Counted from the stretch's first letter, positions 36,478-47,241 are shown. The stretch is DNA of 64,000 nucleotides from Metaphire vulgaris (GCA_018105865.1 CM030872.1:8552016-8616015); one strand, 5' to 3'. A program made the numbers and translations. The notes: a model not told the origin generated them from the letters alone.

Positions 36478-36552
36478 CTGATGGATGATGATCATCATCG
36501 TCGTCATCATCATCATCGTCGTCGTCGTCGTCGTCATCATCATCATCATCAC
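36478..36552 (+). repeat. (CAT)n/(CGT)n microsatellite
   Basis: GATGATGATCATCATCGTCG and following CAT/CGT units. Confidence 0.93.
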
Positions 36553-36914
36553 CACCAACCGTTCGTAATCGAAAAAGCAAATTTTCTATTAGCATAACGT
36601 TTTAGCGATGATGAATTCACGCGGTTGACAATGCGCCTCCTATATTTGACACGCGCTTAATCACATTCTTCCTGATTTGCATCGAACAGACACGCCATTT
36701 TTTGTCTATTTTTCTACCTTCATGTCTAAAAAAACACAGCTCATTCTGTCTCATAATCGCATTTCCGAGCAATAAATAGGTTCGTATGCAGGACGGACAA
36801 TGCGACATCTATTTCGCCAGAATATTAAATCTTTCGGGCGTAACTGGACAATCAGAAAATGAAGAAAATCCGGCAGACAGTCACAGATCTGTCTTTCGGG
36901 AATTCTCTGCGTAA

Positions 36915-37099
36915 CAGGGATATTTTTACACCTTCTAGCACCCCGCCAACACCCCACACCCCTAATTTGAGGTCGACACCCCACAAATTTGGTAATGTGA
37001 CAATGGTATGCATACAAAATGCATACTAATTAGCTCCGGACACCCCCAAATTTGAGGTCGACACTTTAATTCACAATCCTAGAAATAGAAATATCCCTG
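36915..37099 (+). mobile_element. hAT-type MITE family I, copy 2
   Basis: CAGGGATATTTTTACACC ... AATATCCCTG; flanks CTGCGTAA and CTGCGTAG (7 of 8). Interior repeats GACACCCC motifs. Confidence 0.85.
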
Positions 37100-37509
37100 C
37101 TGCGTAGCCGTCAAATATACAGTTATACACATAGGCAAATAAATACAAATATATATACATGTACATATGCACTGCATGATCGAACCTTATTCTGTTGCAA
37201 ATTCTCTTGTGCAGAAACGTCAACGAAGTCTTTACAATATAGCCTACTATAGATCCTCGTTATAATGACAACAGCAGCGGAATGGGACGCATTGTAGATG
37301 CTCTGTGAATACTAAACTCATTTCCCTGTCTCAGTTCCACGCAAGCATCGCTGAAACGCAAACATAAGTGGGTGACCGATGTAACCAGGTAGCAATATAA
37401 CAACGCCATGCTGTAGTTGATAAATAGTTTGCTATTAACCCCGTATATATACATCTATAACAAAATATTATTATAATTCATCCATGCATTCATCCATCCA
37501 TCCATTCGT

Positions 37510-37512
<3 letters not shown>

Positions 37513-37560
<48 letters not shown>

Positions 37561-37719
37561 TATACATATATATGTGTGGTGCTAGAACAAAACTATCAGC
37601 GGATAAAATGTAACCCTAAAACCTAAACCGTGACATTTTGTCCGTGACATTTTGTCCGTGACATTTTGTCCGTGACATTTTCCGTGACATTTTGTCCGTG
37701 GACATTTTGTCCAACCACG

Positions 37720-37751
<32 letters not shown>

Positions 37752-37778
37752 TTTTTAATTTTTAAAAATTTTATGCCC

Positions 37779-37854
<76 letters not shown>

Positions 37855-37955
37855 CAGAGAGACAGAGAGAGAGAGAGACAGAGAGACAGAGAGACAGAGA
37901 GACAGAGAGACAGAGAGACAGAGAGACAGAGAGACAGAGAGACAGAGAGACAGAG
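37513..37955 (+). repeat. (TA)n and (GACA)n microsatellites around a minisatellite
   Basis: TA 37515-37555, 37721-37746 and 37782-37815; GA then GAGACA units 37816-37955. Confidence 0.93.
37600..37715 (+). repeat. Minisatellite of CGTGACATTTTGTC units beside a telomere-like string
   Basis: GGATAAAATGTAACCCTAAA, then ACCTAAACC, then five to six ~16-bp units GTGACATTTTGTCC. (TA)n follows. Confidence 0.9.
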
Positions 37956-38121
37956 AAATCGATCCTCTTCCATTTATCCATCCATCCAATCATCTTTCAA
38001 TCAATCGATTAGTCAATCAATCAACTTGTGTAAACATCAATCTATCTATCTGTTAGAGCAATTAATCCAAGCAATCTCCTATACATTTCTTCATCCATCC
38101 AGTGCTCTATTCATTCATCCT

Positions 38122-38169
<48 letters not shown>

Positions 38170-38242
38170 CATCATCATCACCATCATCATCATCGTCATC
38201 ATCTTCATCATCATCATCATCATCATCATTATTATTATTATC

Positions 38243-38281
<39 letters not shown>

Positions 38282-38880
38282 CGATAAAGATAAAGATTCA
38301 AAACTCACACTCTAACAGTGCAACTTCGAAACGATCGAGGCTAAAGATGAACGCAAAAGCATCAACAACAACAACAATTTCCCACAGCGAATGGAAATCG
38401 CGTGTCATTAATTGCGTCGTCTTCCGTGAAAGGGTCTTCCTGCGCGCACCGACAGCCGCCACCTCTCCTCTCGTCGGTCCGGAGGAGAATCCGCACAACT
38501 CGACAGTTCCCGGCAGACGCATGGAAACAGAAGCAAGATTTGGAATGCGAAACACGCCCAAAGGCGCTTATCCTCTCCACCAACAGTCACTGGGGCGAGG
38601 ACAACCCCCACCCCCCGCCCCACCCCACACCGACACCTCTTCACGAAATGTTGCTAGGGTCCGATCTTCCTCCATTCATTCATTCATCCATGCATCCGCC
38701 CATCAATCTATCCATTCATTTATTTATGCATTCATCCATCCATCCATACATCCATCTATCCATATCCATCCTATCCTATCGGGCAGCGCTATAGAAATTT
38801 CGTGTTTACTTACTTACTTACTTACTATCCATCCACCCATCTGTCCATCCATCCATCCATCCATTCATCTATCCATTATT
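38122..38880 (+). repeat. (AAT)n-(CAT)n-(ATT)n block and CCAT-rich tract
   Basis: AAT 38122-38169, CAT 38170-38228, ATT 38229-38280 (again self-complementary ends); CCAT/TCCA-rich 38665-38875. The segment between (38.3-38.65 kb) is unique and GC-richer. Confidence 0.9.
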
Positions 38881-39434
38881 ATTACCATTTGCGACAATTT
38901 ATATAGCGCAGTAACATATGGATTGTTGTTTGCTGGGTATAAACTAAGTTATAAATTCTTGAATTAGTAATCTAGGTTGGCGAAACAGAAGAAACGATCC
39001 AAGATATTTATGACTTTCTTGCCGCTTTGGTGATCCGTCGAACATTACATGGTCAAACAAAACATTCGTTTACGTAGCAACGCTCTCTAAGGTTCCATCT
39101 TATTCATTTCATCAGGTCCAATTTACAAAGGCGTGCCTACAGCATGTCTGGTGGGGCAGATTTCTTTGAAGGCAGTGCAAAATTAACTATGATCTTGCAC
39201 TCTACTCAACGTAGAAAGTGAAGAAATTGAGAATACTGACTTTGAGGGGCACATCATAGACCAGTTCGCATCAGTGAAAATAAGAAAATCTCATTCGTAG
39301 TTTTAATCTAGTTATTCTCGTATGAATCAAATGTCATGATTTGTTAATAAAAGATTTGTTAACCTACTATAGTTTAATGTTTAATATTCTGAACCTCTTT
39401 TTCATTGGCGCCAATTAATTACAATAGATACGCC

Positions 39435-39888
39435 CAGTGGCGTAGCCAGGATTTCCGGAAGGGGGAGGTTTTGGTTTTGGTTTTGACCGTGACCAACTTC
39501 GAAAAACTCTGAACAAGCAAGAAAAGTCATCCTCATCTTTCTTTCTATTTTTCCCTTCCAGTTGCTGACAAGCAAAAAGGTCGCCACCTCTGCGCTGTTA
39601 CATCCTACACCACTTTGTACTTTTGGCTCGGCAGCAAAGAAGGGTTTTTGACTTCAAAAATCGCGTCCCAAAATAAAAATGTATATAGAAACTCATTAAC
39701 ACATTTTTCGGCAGCATTTTTTGACTAGGAGGCGGAAGATGGCAGAGTGGGTTACGTGCTGGAGCGTCAGGCTGACGGAGCGGGTTCAAGCCCCGTTAGT
39801 GCCCCTAGTGGCTTTCACACAGGCAGTAATGCCTTCTAAGCCACTTTAAATCATGTTAAGTAAGTTTTAAGTTAAGACTACACCACTG
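39435..39888 (+). mobile_element. hAT-type element family B, 454 bp with nested SINE
   Basis: CAGTGGCGTAGCCAGGATTT ... ACACCACTG; perfect duplication GATACGCC at 39427-39434 and 39889-39896. Two ACAAGCA-type boxes (39511, 39564) and the tRNA-SINE are inside. Confidence 0.88.
39726..39868 (+). mobile_element. tRNA-derived SINE nested in a hAT-type element
   Basis: Has a pol III A box (GATGGCAGAGTGGGTTA, ~39738-39754) and B box (GGTTCAAGCCC, 39783-39793) like a Ser/Leu tRNA, followed by GTGGCTTTCACACAGGC ... TAAGCCACTT, the 3' module seen with ATT tails elsewhere in the window. It ends TTAAGTAAGTTTTAAGTTAAG. Confidence 0.75.
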
Positions 39889-40416
39889 GATACGCCCCTG
39901 GCAATGTAACCGGGCAGAACGGCTAATTGAATAAAGATATTGTGCACATTACAAATCAATCTACTATGTTATGATAACCCTGCATATTTCGCTGGCAATA
40001 ATATTCCAGCACATCGTAACTTGTCTCAGTGGAAGCTGCAAGCTGCACTTGTGGGCGTCATCCGACAACAGCAAAATCAATGCAAGTCTTTCGAGAATAA
40101 AGGCAAAATCCACAGACCGCCTGTTTGTGGCGACAATTCTCGGGGCGAAGAATCGACAGCAAAGACCGGTGTCTTTGTGACCGGTAACGCATTTAGGACA
40201 CCCGTAATAATTCGAAATTCTAAGATTACTGGTTTCTTGTAGCATACGTTTTACAGAGGGGCAAAAATATTATAAAAAAATCGATTCTCTGTATGACTTC
40301 AACCAATGGAAGGACTATTGTTACAGTAGCTGCGTAGATATGCAAAACACTCGAATTAGAATCAAACCTACTACTATAATATTAATACTATCACTATTAA
40401 GGCCACTGATGATGAT

Positions 40417-40421
<5 letters not shown>

Positions 40422-40494
<73 letters not shown>
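40422..40494 (+). repeat. (AAT)n microsatellite
   Basis: About 24 units. The flank GACCGATTTAAAGAAGCGAC is directly repeated at ~40.54-40.58 kb. Confidence 0.93.
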
Positions 40495-40495
<1 letters not shown>

Positions 40496-41099
40496 GAGGT
40501 TAAATAATAATTTGCTCAAATTTCTAATATCTCGCTAACCGATTTAAAGAAGCGACTATTGACCGATTTAAAGAAGCGACTATTGCTGCATCACTGGTTC
40601 ACGCAAACCCATTTATGCCAAGCGTTCGTCTATATTCAATGCGGACAAATCCGGCATCACGAAATGCATTTTTCATCACAGTCTCGAAATCCCAAAGGAA
40701 AACAGGAGCGTTCTAGAATGGAAACATCCTAAGAGAGAGAGAGAGACACTGGACAGCATTAAAATTTACGGCTGATAACACTCTAGCGAGATCTTTCTTC
40801 CCATGAGACGTCGAGACCGATTGCCCCTCTGCCCCTGTCGCCATATCTCGTTCCTTATCTATTTCAGTTCATCTTCAAAACTGATATTGAGAAAATTGAT
40901 GGTCGACCTATCTATTAATATCCGGGCATATTTCTCCTAACATGGCCACAATCGACTGATGATACCCAGTGCATTACTAAGATGGGGCCATAGAAGTGTA
41001 TTAGTTCATTAGTTAGTTAGTTTGTTAGTTAGTTATGTGAATGTGTGCTGCTTTGACATTGTGCACTGCGGATTGTGTTTGGTATTTTTTGGTAGAATC

Positions 41100-41332
41100 C
41101 AGGGGCGTCTTTGCATGTAAAAATTCGGGCACAGTGCCCGGGACCCCGCGCATCTTAGGGGCCCCGCGCCGCGCGCAAAGTACTTTTTAAAACTTAAGAT
41201 TACCCTTTTTTGCTTGTCAACATTCAAAAACGTTGGAGATGACCTTTTTTGCTTGTCAACATTGATCTTCACGTCTAGGGCCTCGCAGGCCGCCAGGTGC
41301 CCGGGGCCCCGAACTGGTTAAAGACGGCCCTG
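41100..41332 (+). mobile_element. hAT-type MITE family H, copy 2 (233 bp)
   Basis: CAGGGGCGTCTTTGC ... AAAGACGGCCCTG with perfect duplication GTAGAATC at 41092-41099 and 41333-41340. Includes the clearest copy of the shared box at 41238-41260. Confidence 0.93.
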
Positions 41333-41658
41333 GTAGAATCAAAGATAGCAATTGTGGCGAACGAACGAAAGTTGGAATTGAGGAATGCATGATTGAACGG
41401 CCATTAGAATGGAGTGCAAAACTTTGGGTTCACCTTCTCTTTTTGCAATCGATTTTGCAATTACCTAATACCTGTGCATTCATTTCGTCGCTTCACTGTG
41501 TTGATCTGAGAAATAGAAGAAACAGAATTAGAAGGAAAGAAACGCAATAAATCCAAAAAGAAAATTGATAGAAATGCACCAGATAAAAAGAAATTTTATG
41601 TGGGAAGGTGGTTTCAGATTTTCGCAAACCACTGTAAACCTCTCGCTATCACAGCGAC

Positions 41659-41825
41659 CAGGGGCGTATCGGTATATATATCCCCCCACAAACAAGTCAA
41701 CCTTAAAGTGCTCTATGTGGTGTCTATGTGGTTTGTATGGTTTATGTGGTTTATAGTTAACATTTATACACCCCCGCCCAATATTTATACCTCCCCAAAT
41801 CAAATTCCTGGCTACGCCCCTCCTG
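41659..41825 (-). mobile_element. hAT-type MITE family C, copy 2
   Basis: CAGGGGCGTATCGG ... CCTGGCTACGCCCCTCCTG; perfect duplication ACAGCGAC at 41651-41658 and 41826-41833. Confidence 0.9.
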
Positions 41826-42135
41826 ACAGCGACGCGACCTGCTTGCACTTCCAGTGATTTCCACAGTGACCATTAACAAAATTAACCCCCCACCCCACCC
41901 CAACTTTCAGTGCTGCCTTTGCTCCAACCGCACTAAACCAAAGTGACATTGCGCCACGAATGAAGCGTATCGCGCCTAATTGGTTTTCACGACCGTCAAT
42001 TCATTTCTCCTCGCGTTCTTGAACTGCAGTACCAGTGTTTCGGCAGTACCAGTGTTTCGGTACTTTTCTTACAGCCACCGGAAGTACCCGCTTAGTGCAC
42101 GAGGGCTATAAACATGGAGAGCGTACATGAGGTTA

Positions 42136-42322
42136 CAGTGGCGGCTCCACAGGGGGCAGGGGGGGTCCGTGCCCCCTGTTGAGTGCCTGGTCCACTAGTC
42201 GCCCCCCTGTTGGGACCCAATACTTAATACTACATACCTAACAACAAATGGTTGGCCCCATGATTAGGAAGTTGCCACCTCAACGCCCACCCCCAACTTG
42301 CCAAATTCTGGAGCCGCCACTG
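42136..42322 (-). mobile_element. MITE family A, copy at 42.1 kb
   Basis: Perfect duplication TGAGGTTA at 42128-42135 and 42323-42330; ends CAGTGGCGGCTCCA and GGAGCCGCCACTG. Confidence 0.92.
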
Positions 42323-42411
42323 TGAGGTTACGTCATACCAAATATCTTCCTGAAAACAAGCCTGTCAACAAGCACATTATTCTTCTATTGAAACAGACAA
42401 CAGGTTGATAG

Positions 42412-42560
42412 CAGGGTTTAATCTTGGCCGTTTTCGGAGGGGAATTGCTCCTTTCCCCCGGAAATTTCAAATTCCCCGAAATTTTGGCATACTACATCAA
42501 CTAACAGCAGTCCTCTAGCTGACTTTCCCCCGGCCTTGTCAGTCTTCCCCCGGAGTTTAG
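42412..42560 (+). mobile_element. Repeat family K, copy 2
   Basis: CAGGGTTTAATCTTGG ... CTTTCCCCCGGCCTTGTCAG. One clear terminus. Confidence 0.5.
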
Positions 42561-42562
42561 AG

Positions 42563-42790
42563 TCTAGATTAAAATCTCGTGAATTTATATGGCGCTTTGG
42601 AAAGCAGCACAACAGTAGCTACTTATTCTTAGGCGCTTAGCCTATCTTAAAATCGCTATGGAAAAGGTGAATGATAAGCCAGGGCAATGATCAATATATC
42701 CGGAGGGCAGTGAGGCTTGGCTGTTATTGCTATGGAGGAAATGATTTCAGGAAAAGAGTGCGCCCGATGTAATGTTGAGTTGACTTGACT
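42563..42790 (+). mobile_element. Interspersed element L, longer copy
   Basis: AAAATCTCGTGAATTTATATGG, here cut for length, then GCAGCACAACAGTAGCTACT, TTCTTAGGCGCTTAGCC, and on to GGAGGGCAGTGAGGCTTGGC. It extends ~100 bp past the end of the short copy at 49 kb. Confidence 0.6.
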
Positions 42791-43540
42791 GTCATTACAA
42801 TGAATAAGTAATATATGAATAGTGAAGAATGAAAAATAAATATAATGATAATTATAGTAATAATAATATAGTAATAATAATATAGTAACAATAATATGTA
42901 CATAATAATGCAAATAAGTAAGCAAGTAAGTAAAATATCGTGAATCAATCTTTTTCAACCCCCCCTCATAAATTGTTGACGTAATTAATGGACAACCCCA
43001 AAGATCTTTTGTTGATGCAATCGATGTTGCTGTGGATATATTTTTAAGAGGACAGTTTCAGAATGACGTGATGGGGTTTAATGCATCCAATCGATGCATG
43101 GAGCTAGAATGCCGTGGTAAAATCCATTGGTAACATTGAATTTTTGTAACGACCACACTGCATCTTAACAAGTGCACGAAATGCTTACAGATTTTTGTTC
43201 GATTTTTTATTGACAAGTGGGTTGAAGCGGGCATTTCAAAATTCTGCAATATAGTCTATAGTCTGTTGAAGGGGTCTCAAGGAAGACCAAAAACTTTGAT
43301 AAAACTAGTAAAGATGATGCCCGAAGAAATGCAAATGAACTGTGTAACCCAATTGACCAGAATAAACACTGACAGACAGAACGGGAAGAAAAATATTTAT
43401 AATCTCAACTACCAAAGCAATAGGGAAAGCTCCAAGGTTGAAAAAAGAAGAAGGTCTCATTTTTAAAAAGGGTGGGTGGATGGCAATTGTTGCATGAAGT
43501 TCCATTTGCTGTTAAGTTGTAGTAACGAAAATTTAGGGTC

Positions 43541-43685
43541 CAGTGGCTTGACCGACCAGTTGGCCATTTGAAAATTATTTATAATCACAACTGACAAGGA
43601 AAAAGGTCGTCAACTTTTTGCAAAGTTGTAACTTGTCAGGTCGAAAGTGTCATGGCCCCATTTGTTGATTCTAAATACGCCACTG
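43541..43685 (+). mobile_element. hAT-type MITE Q (145 bp) inserted in a truncated family A copy
   Basis: CAGTGGCTTGACC ... AAATACGCCACTG with perfect duplication TTAGGGTC at 43533-43540 and 43686-43693. Family A sequence (GGGTCCCAACAGG ... GAGCCACCACTG) continues to 43772. Contains CTGACAAGGAAAAAGGTCGT. Confidence 0.88.
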
Positions 43686-44046
43686 TTAGGGTCCCAACAG
43701 GAGAGGCCACTGGGGTCAGGCATTCAATGTGGGGCACGGGACCCTCTGACACCCCATATTGAGCCACCACTGCCAGGAGAAATAGTTACTCGACCATTGG
43801 CATATCTAGTAAAGCATAACATCACAAATATATCGATGCAACAGCATCTTTCTTACTTACAAAACTGGGCAACTAGCTATTTAAGGACTCAGTTTTATTA
43901 AACAAATGACGATTTTGTACAACATAACTTTTTGAATAATCCAAATGATTTCCAATGCCATCACAATCGACAAATACTTATATAATTATGTCCTTCAATT
44001 TTGTCAGACAAAAACAATCATAGAGTTTGCACATGACACAACGCTA

Positions 44047-44052
44047 TTTATT
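44047..44052 (-). promoter_or_regulatory. Polyadenylation signal of DEG/ENaC copy 1
   Basis: AATAAA on the - strand, 210 nt downstream of the stop codon, a spacing like that of copy 3. Confidence 0.5.
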
Positions 44053-44261
44053 AACAGAGCAATAACAACGTTATGAAGAAAAGTAAATGGGTAACCATTT
44101 CGCTACAAAGCACTGGAGTGGCGTCTATCAAAACCATTAGTGTTGCGAGGCAATCCCAGTAAATATGAGAGATACCCATTTAGCAAATTTGGACTCAATT
44201 CATTTGCGTTCAACCATTTTTATCAGTGGCGTATACAGACCAGCTTGTTTTGCAAGCGAAG

Positions 44262-45815
44262 CTACTTAATAAATGCTGGTTGACTGGGAATATTCGCTCG
44301 TCTGCGTTCCAGGATCACTTTCAGCAACGAATAAAACAGTTCAATGATCTCCACCGCTGTTAGGACCGAGACACCCAGCCAGAGATTCAAAGATCCTCCT
44401 AGATTCGAGGTCAGTGTGTCCCACCTCATCGACGGAATATCCGTTATCAGCTCCACAGTCTTCTGTTTCATCTTCACCGTCAAATGAATCAGATTCCGCT
44501 CCATCAACTTCAGAGCCTCCAGTTGACGCAATGTTTCTTCGCCACTTTGGTTGAACGAGTCTTTCAAGACCTCTTCGTATGGCAAGAACTTCAGTCTGTA
44601 CCGTTCGTCATTGCGAAGCCAATTCTCGTAGAATGCGAGTTGATAGTAGATATTCGGCCACTGGGCAACAGAGGTGGTCATTTCGTATCGCATCTCAAAG
44701 CACTGAATAGGACAGTTACAGTCATTCTCGTTCGGCCCAAAATAATAGGAACGGTTTATGTGCTTCCAGATTTTTTCCGTAACGATACCGCCATAAATGT
44801 ATTCAGGTGATTGTTCGAGAAAATAGGTTAGGTTTTGACAGAAGGTCGTTTTGCCCGATTCCAAATCCTTCATTGTGAAGTACTCGTAGGCATCCAGACA
44901 TCCGCACGCCTCTATGTACTGGCGTTGTCTACAGAGACTTATGCAAGCCGCTTGGCTGTAGGGAAACGATTTGTCTTCATCTTCATTTTCATCCGATGTA
45001 TCGCTCTGTCCATCGGCGCAGTCTCCGTAAGGCTTTGGCAAGCGAGTAACGTTACTTTGCACCACGTCGACCGTAACGTCCGTTCCTGGCGCGGCGTAGA
45101 CAGCGTTGTTGGGATCTGGGATCTTTCCGGGCGGGTGAACGATGATCTTGACTCCGGCGGATATCGGAGAGCGAACCCAGCTGAAGTAGGTCCCGACGGG
45201 TTGCGGGAAAAAGCTGTCGATGAAGAGAATAAGCGTGACGGCTCCGGCGTTCCACGTTGGTGCGATAGTTTTGCACAACTGGAGCGGTCTGGTCACCGAT
45301 AGAAACTGTTTGCAGTTCTTCGCCCAAAATAAATCCCACCCGTATTCGTAGCATTCAATAAATAAATCATCGAGAGCGTCCGAATCGTCTCCCATTAAGT
45401 CGCTCAGAATATCCACGTTCACGTTGAAAGACCAGAGCGCTTGGAAGTAGTTCCACACATCTGCGTTCCATAGAAAAGATGGTGCCCGATGTTTCAGGGA
45501 TTCAACCTTTCGCAAGTACTTTTCAAATGCAGCCGGATAGTTCTTCGTATCGATGGCAGGAAAGAGATTACAGACCGTAATGTGCGGAAAATTCGGTTCA
45601 GTGTACGCGACAGAGGAATCCCTGAGCGCCCGAAAACTACAGTAGTGCATAACGACGGTTATGACTTGAAATAGAAGCAAACCGCAACAGACAATCAGCG
45701 CCATTATCCAGAATATGCGAATGATCCAACTCTGAGCCATAATCGTTCTCTTTATTCCTTTGATGCTCGTTGTATCGGCAAAGTTTTTCAATTCTTGTCG
45801 TGCGTGCTGAAGCAT
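44262..45815 (-). CDS. DEG/ENaC sodium-channel subunit, copy 1, 517 aa
   Basis: Single exon. The ATG at 45815 is the one that aligns with copies 3 and 4 (MLQHARQEL). Seen in order: short cytoplasmic N-terminus with TTSIKGIKRT, where family members have His-Gly; TM1 (WIIRIFWIMALIVCCG); NFPHITVCN after TM1; Cys-rich ectodomain with YSQAACISLCRQRQYIEACG and CNCPIQCFE; TM2 with NLGGSLNLWLGVS, giving the G-x-S selectivity filter; basic C-tail. The family forms trimeric, usually amiloride-blockable Na+ channels gated by acid, peptides or force; the gate here is unknown. One ectodomain Cys shared by copies 2-4 is Arg here (HINRS for LNCS). The frame stays open without a stop to 46088, unlike the other copies. 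A TTTATT (AATAAA on this strand) lies at 44047-44052. Head-to-head with copy 2. Confidence 0.93.
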   Translation of the reverse strand: MLQHARQELKNFADTTSIKGIKRTIMAQSWIIRIFWIMALIVCCGLLLFQVITVVMHYCSFRALRDSSVAYTEPNFPHITVCNLFPAIDTKNYPAAFEKYLRKVESLKHRAPSFLWNADVWNYFQALWSFNVNVDILSDLMGDDSDALDDLFIECYEYGWDLFWAKNCKQFLSVTRPLQLCKTIAPTWNAGAVTLILFIDSFFPQPVGTYFSWVRSPISAGVKIIVHPPGKIPDPNNAVYAAPGTDVTVDVVQSNVTRLPKPYGDCADGQSDTSDENEDEDKSFPYSQAACISLCRQRQYIEACGCLDAYEYFTMKDLESGKTTFCQNLTYFLEQSPEYIYGGIVTEKIWKHINRSYYFGPNENDCNCPIQCFEMRYEMTTSVAQWPNIYYQLAFYENWLRNDERYRLKFLPYEEVLKDSFNQSGEETLRQLEALKLMERNLIHLTVKMKQKTVELITDIPSMRWDTLTSNLGGSLNLWLGVSVLTAVEIIELFYSLLKVILERRRANIPSQPAFIK

Positions 45816-46260
45816 TTGGAATTGCAAACGATATATCAGTTTACCACGATCGTCCGATAGTATGACTTCGACGTTCCAAGTCCAAATGTTAGTTTGCGGC
45901 CTTGCGACGCAAAATTTCACCGCGGACGCGAAATAGACAATAGAGTCTGGAACAAAGCGCACCATAAATGACGCCCGTTTGGTCGTCTGGTCGGAGATTG
46001 GACAATGCGTGTTCCTGAACTTTGGTTGTGCTGCTATCCGTCTGCTCGAGTCCGGTTGCATTAATGCATCTGTAAACGATTTTAACACAGCACCTTGTTA
46101 GGGACCAGTTAGTGAATGCCATTTGTTAGCAAAGAGAGGGTTCAAAGCGAGCCTGGGCATCGGTTAACTATGTCAAACCATGCACTAGCACCTAATGACT
46201 AATCGATGTCTAATGCTACTATTCAAATAATGACTGTATTTAGGCGCGGTCTAATGCATT
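45816..46260 (-). promoter_or_regulatory. Upstream region of DEG/ENaC copy 1, homologous to the other copies
   Basis: Holds an open frame (NIWTWNVEVILSDDRGKLIY) whose DNA is also conserved ahead of copies 2-4, and at 46171-46199 the box GTGCATGGTTTGACA (- strand) that also precedes those copies. Homology fades upstream of about 46.3 kb. Likely 5'UTR plus promoter. Confidence 0.5.
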
Positions 46261-46513
46261 TGCAGAAAAATTTATCGCAACGCGCGTCCGATCTCCAATT
46301 GGCCCAGTTACTGTATCTTGGTAGCTATCATTGACGAAAATATTCACGATCCAGACTCGAAATTATATTACTCTGAAACTCTCGTGTTCTGCAGGTTAAA
46401 GTCATTTCTACCTACTTAATTGCCCTCAGATCGTTGTCTCATAGTACAGATCCAAATTGCTATTGCGAATAGAGAAAGACAAGCGAGACATACTTTATGT
46501 CGTGGATAGCTAC

Positions 46514-46808
46514 ATTGGCGTAAACGTAGATGAAAAAGGGGGCACCAAACCCCCTAATCCTTTCCCCTTCCCTATGGTAGTCTCTCAAAAAGCGGGGAGC
46601 TCGAGTCCAAAAGCCCAGTGTTTATTCTAGACATTCTCTTAGGGGGAATTTGGCCTCCCCAAGTTTGAAATTTCCCTCACAATTTTTTGATAGTTGGCAA
46701 GTAGTATGACCTCCCCAATGTCTGTTCCCCCAAATGTTAAACTCCCCTTTAATGTCTAGGTGGTTAGAATAAACATTGCAGAAGCCTAATAGAAGTCTAC
46801 GCCTATTG
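46514..46808 (+). mobile_element. MITE-like element O, host of MITE J2
   Basis: Ends ATTGGCGTAAACGTAG and GAAGTCTACGCCTATTG. A related short element with ends CAGGCGTAAACTT and AAGTTTACGCCTG is at 929-1046. Confidence 0.55.
46616..46778 (+). mobile_element. hAT-type MITE family J, copy 2, nested in element O
   Basis: CAGTGTTTATTCTAG ... TTAGAATAAACATTG; flanks CAAAAGCC and CAGAAGCC (7 of 8). Lies inside the O-type element 46514-46808. Confidence 0.82.
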
Positions 46809-46809
46809 G

Positions 46810-47230
46810 TAGGTAGGCCCTATATTACACAACAGTAAAACAGCAAATTCATTTCGTTCACTTACGGACGAACACAACTGGAAAAAATTGGTTGTGATTA
46901 ACAATAGTTCGCTTGGCAAGACACTGCTTCTTCGGTCGTAACGGAGACGGGCATAGTTTGGTGTAGTCTGAAGTCGTGTCGTTTGGCTTCGCTTTGTTCT
47001 TGACGATTTAGCGTCGAGACCTGTTTTGACTTGTCAGTTGTTATGCAAAGTCGGCCGCTCTTACTGCAATATAGGCCTATTGTGATTGAAAATTTCCAGC
47101 CAACGGACAATATCTTCTGCGTTTCGCAAACATTAGCTTATATCAAAATGCAACACGCGCAAGACTATTCACGAGAGAATCTTGTAATTATAATTAAGTA
47201 TAATCTTTGACTTCTATAGCGCCACATGTG
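46810..47230. other. No gene recognised between DEG/ENaC copies 1 and 2
   Basis: Unique sequence; followed by MITE I, a (TA)n run at 47777-47830, and the duplicated upstream block from 48.0 kb. Confidence 0.35.
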
Positions 47231-47241
47231 ATGCGTAGAAG

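Noticed and set aside
36478..38967. Poly-Asp, poly-His and poly-Asn open frames
   Set aside because: Artefacts of CAT, GAT and AAT microsatellites.
39738..39806. A functional tRNA gene
   Set aside because: A and B boxes are present, but no good cloverleaf 3' half was seen and it is joined to a SINE 3' module.
45052..45354. 100-codon and similar frames opposite or inside the channel genes
   Set aside because: Recur at the same relative place in every copy because the channel codons are conserved; no independent evidence.
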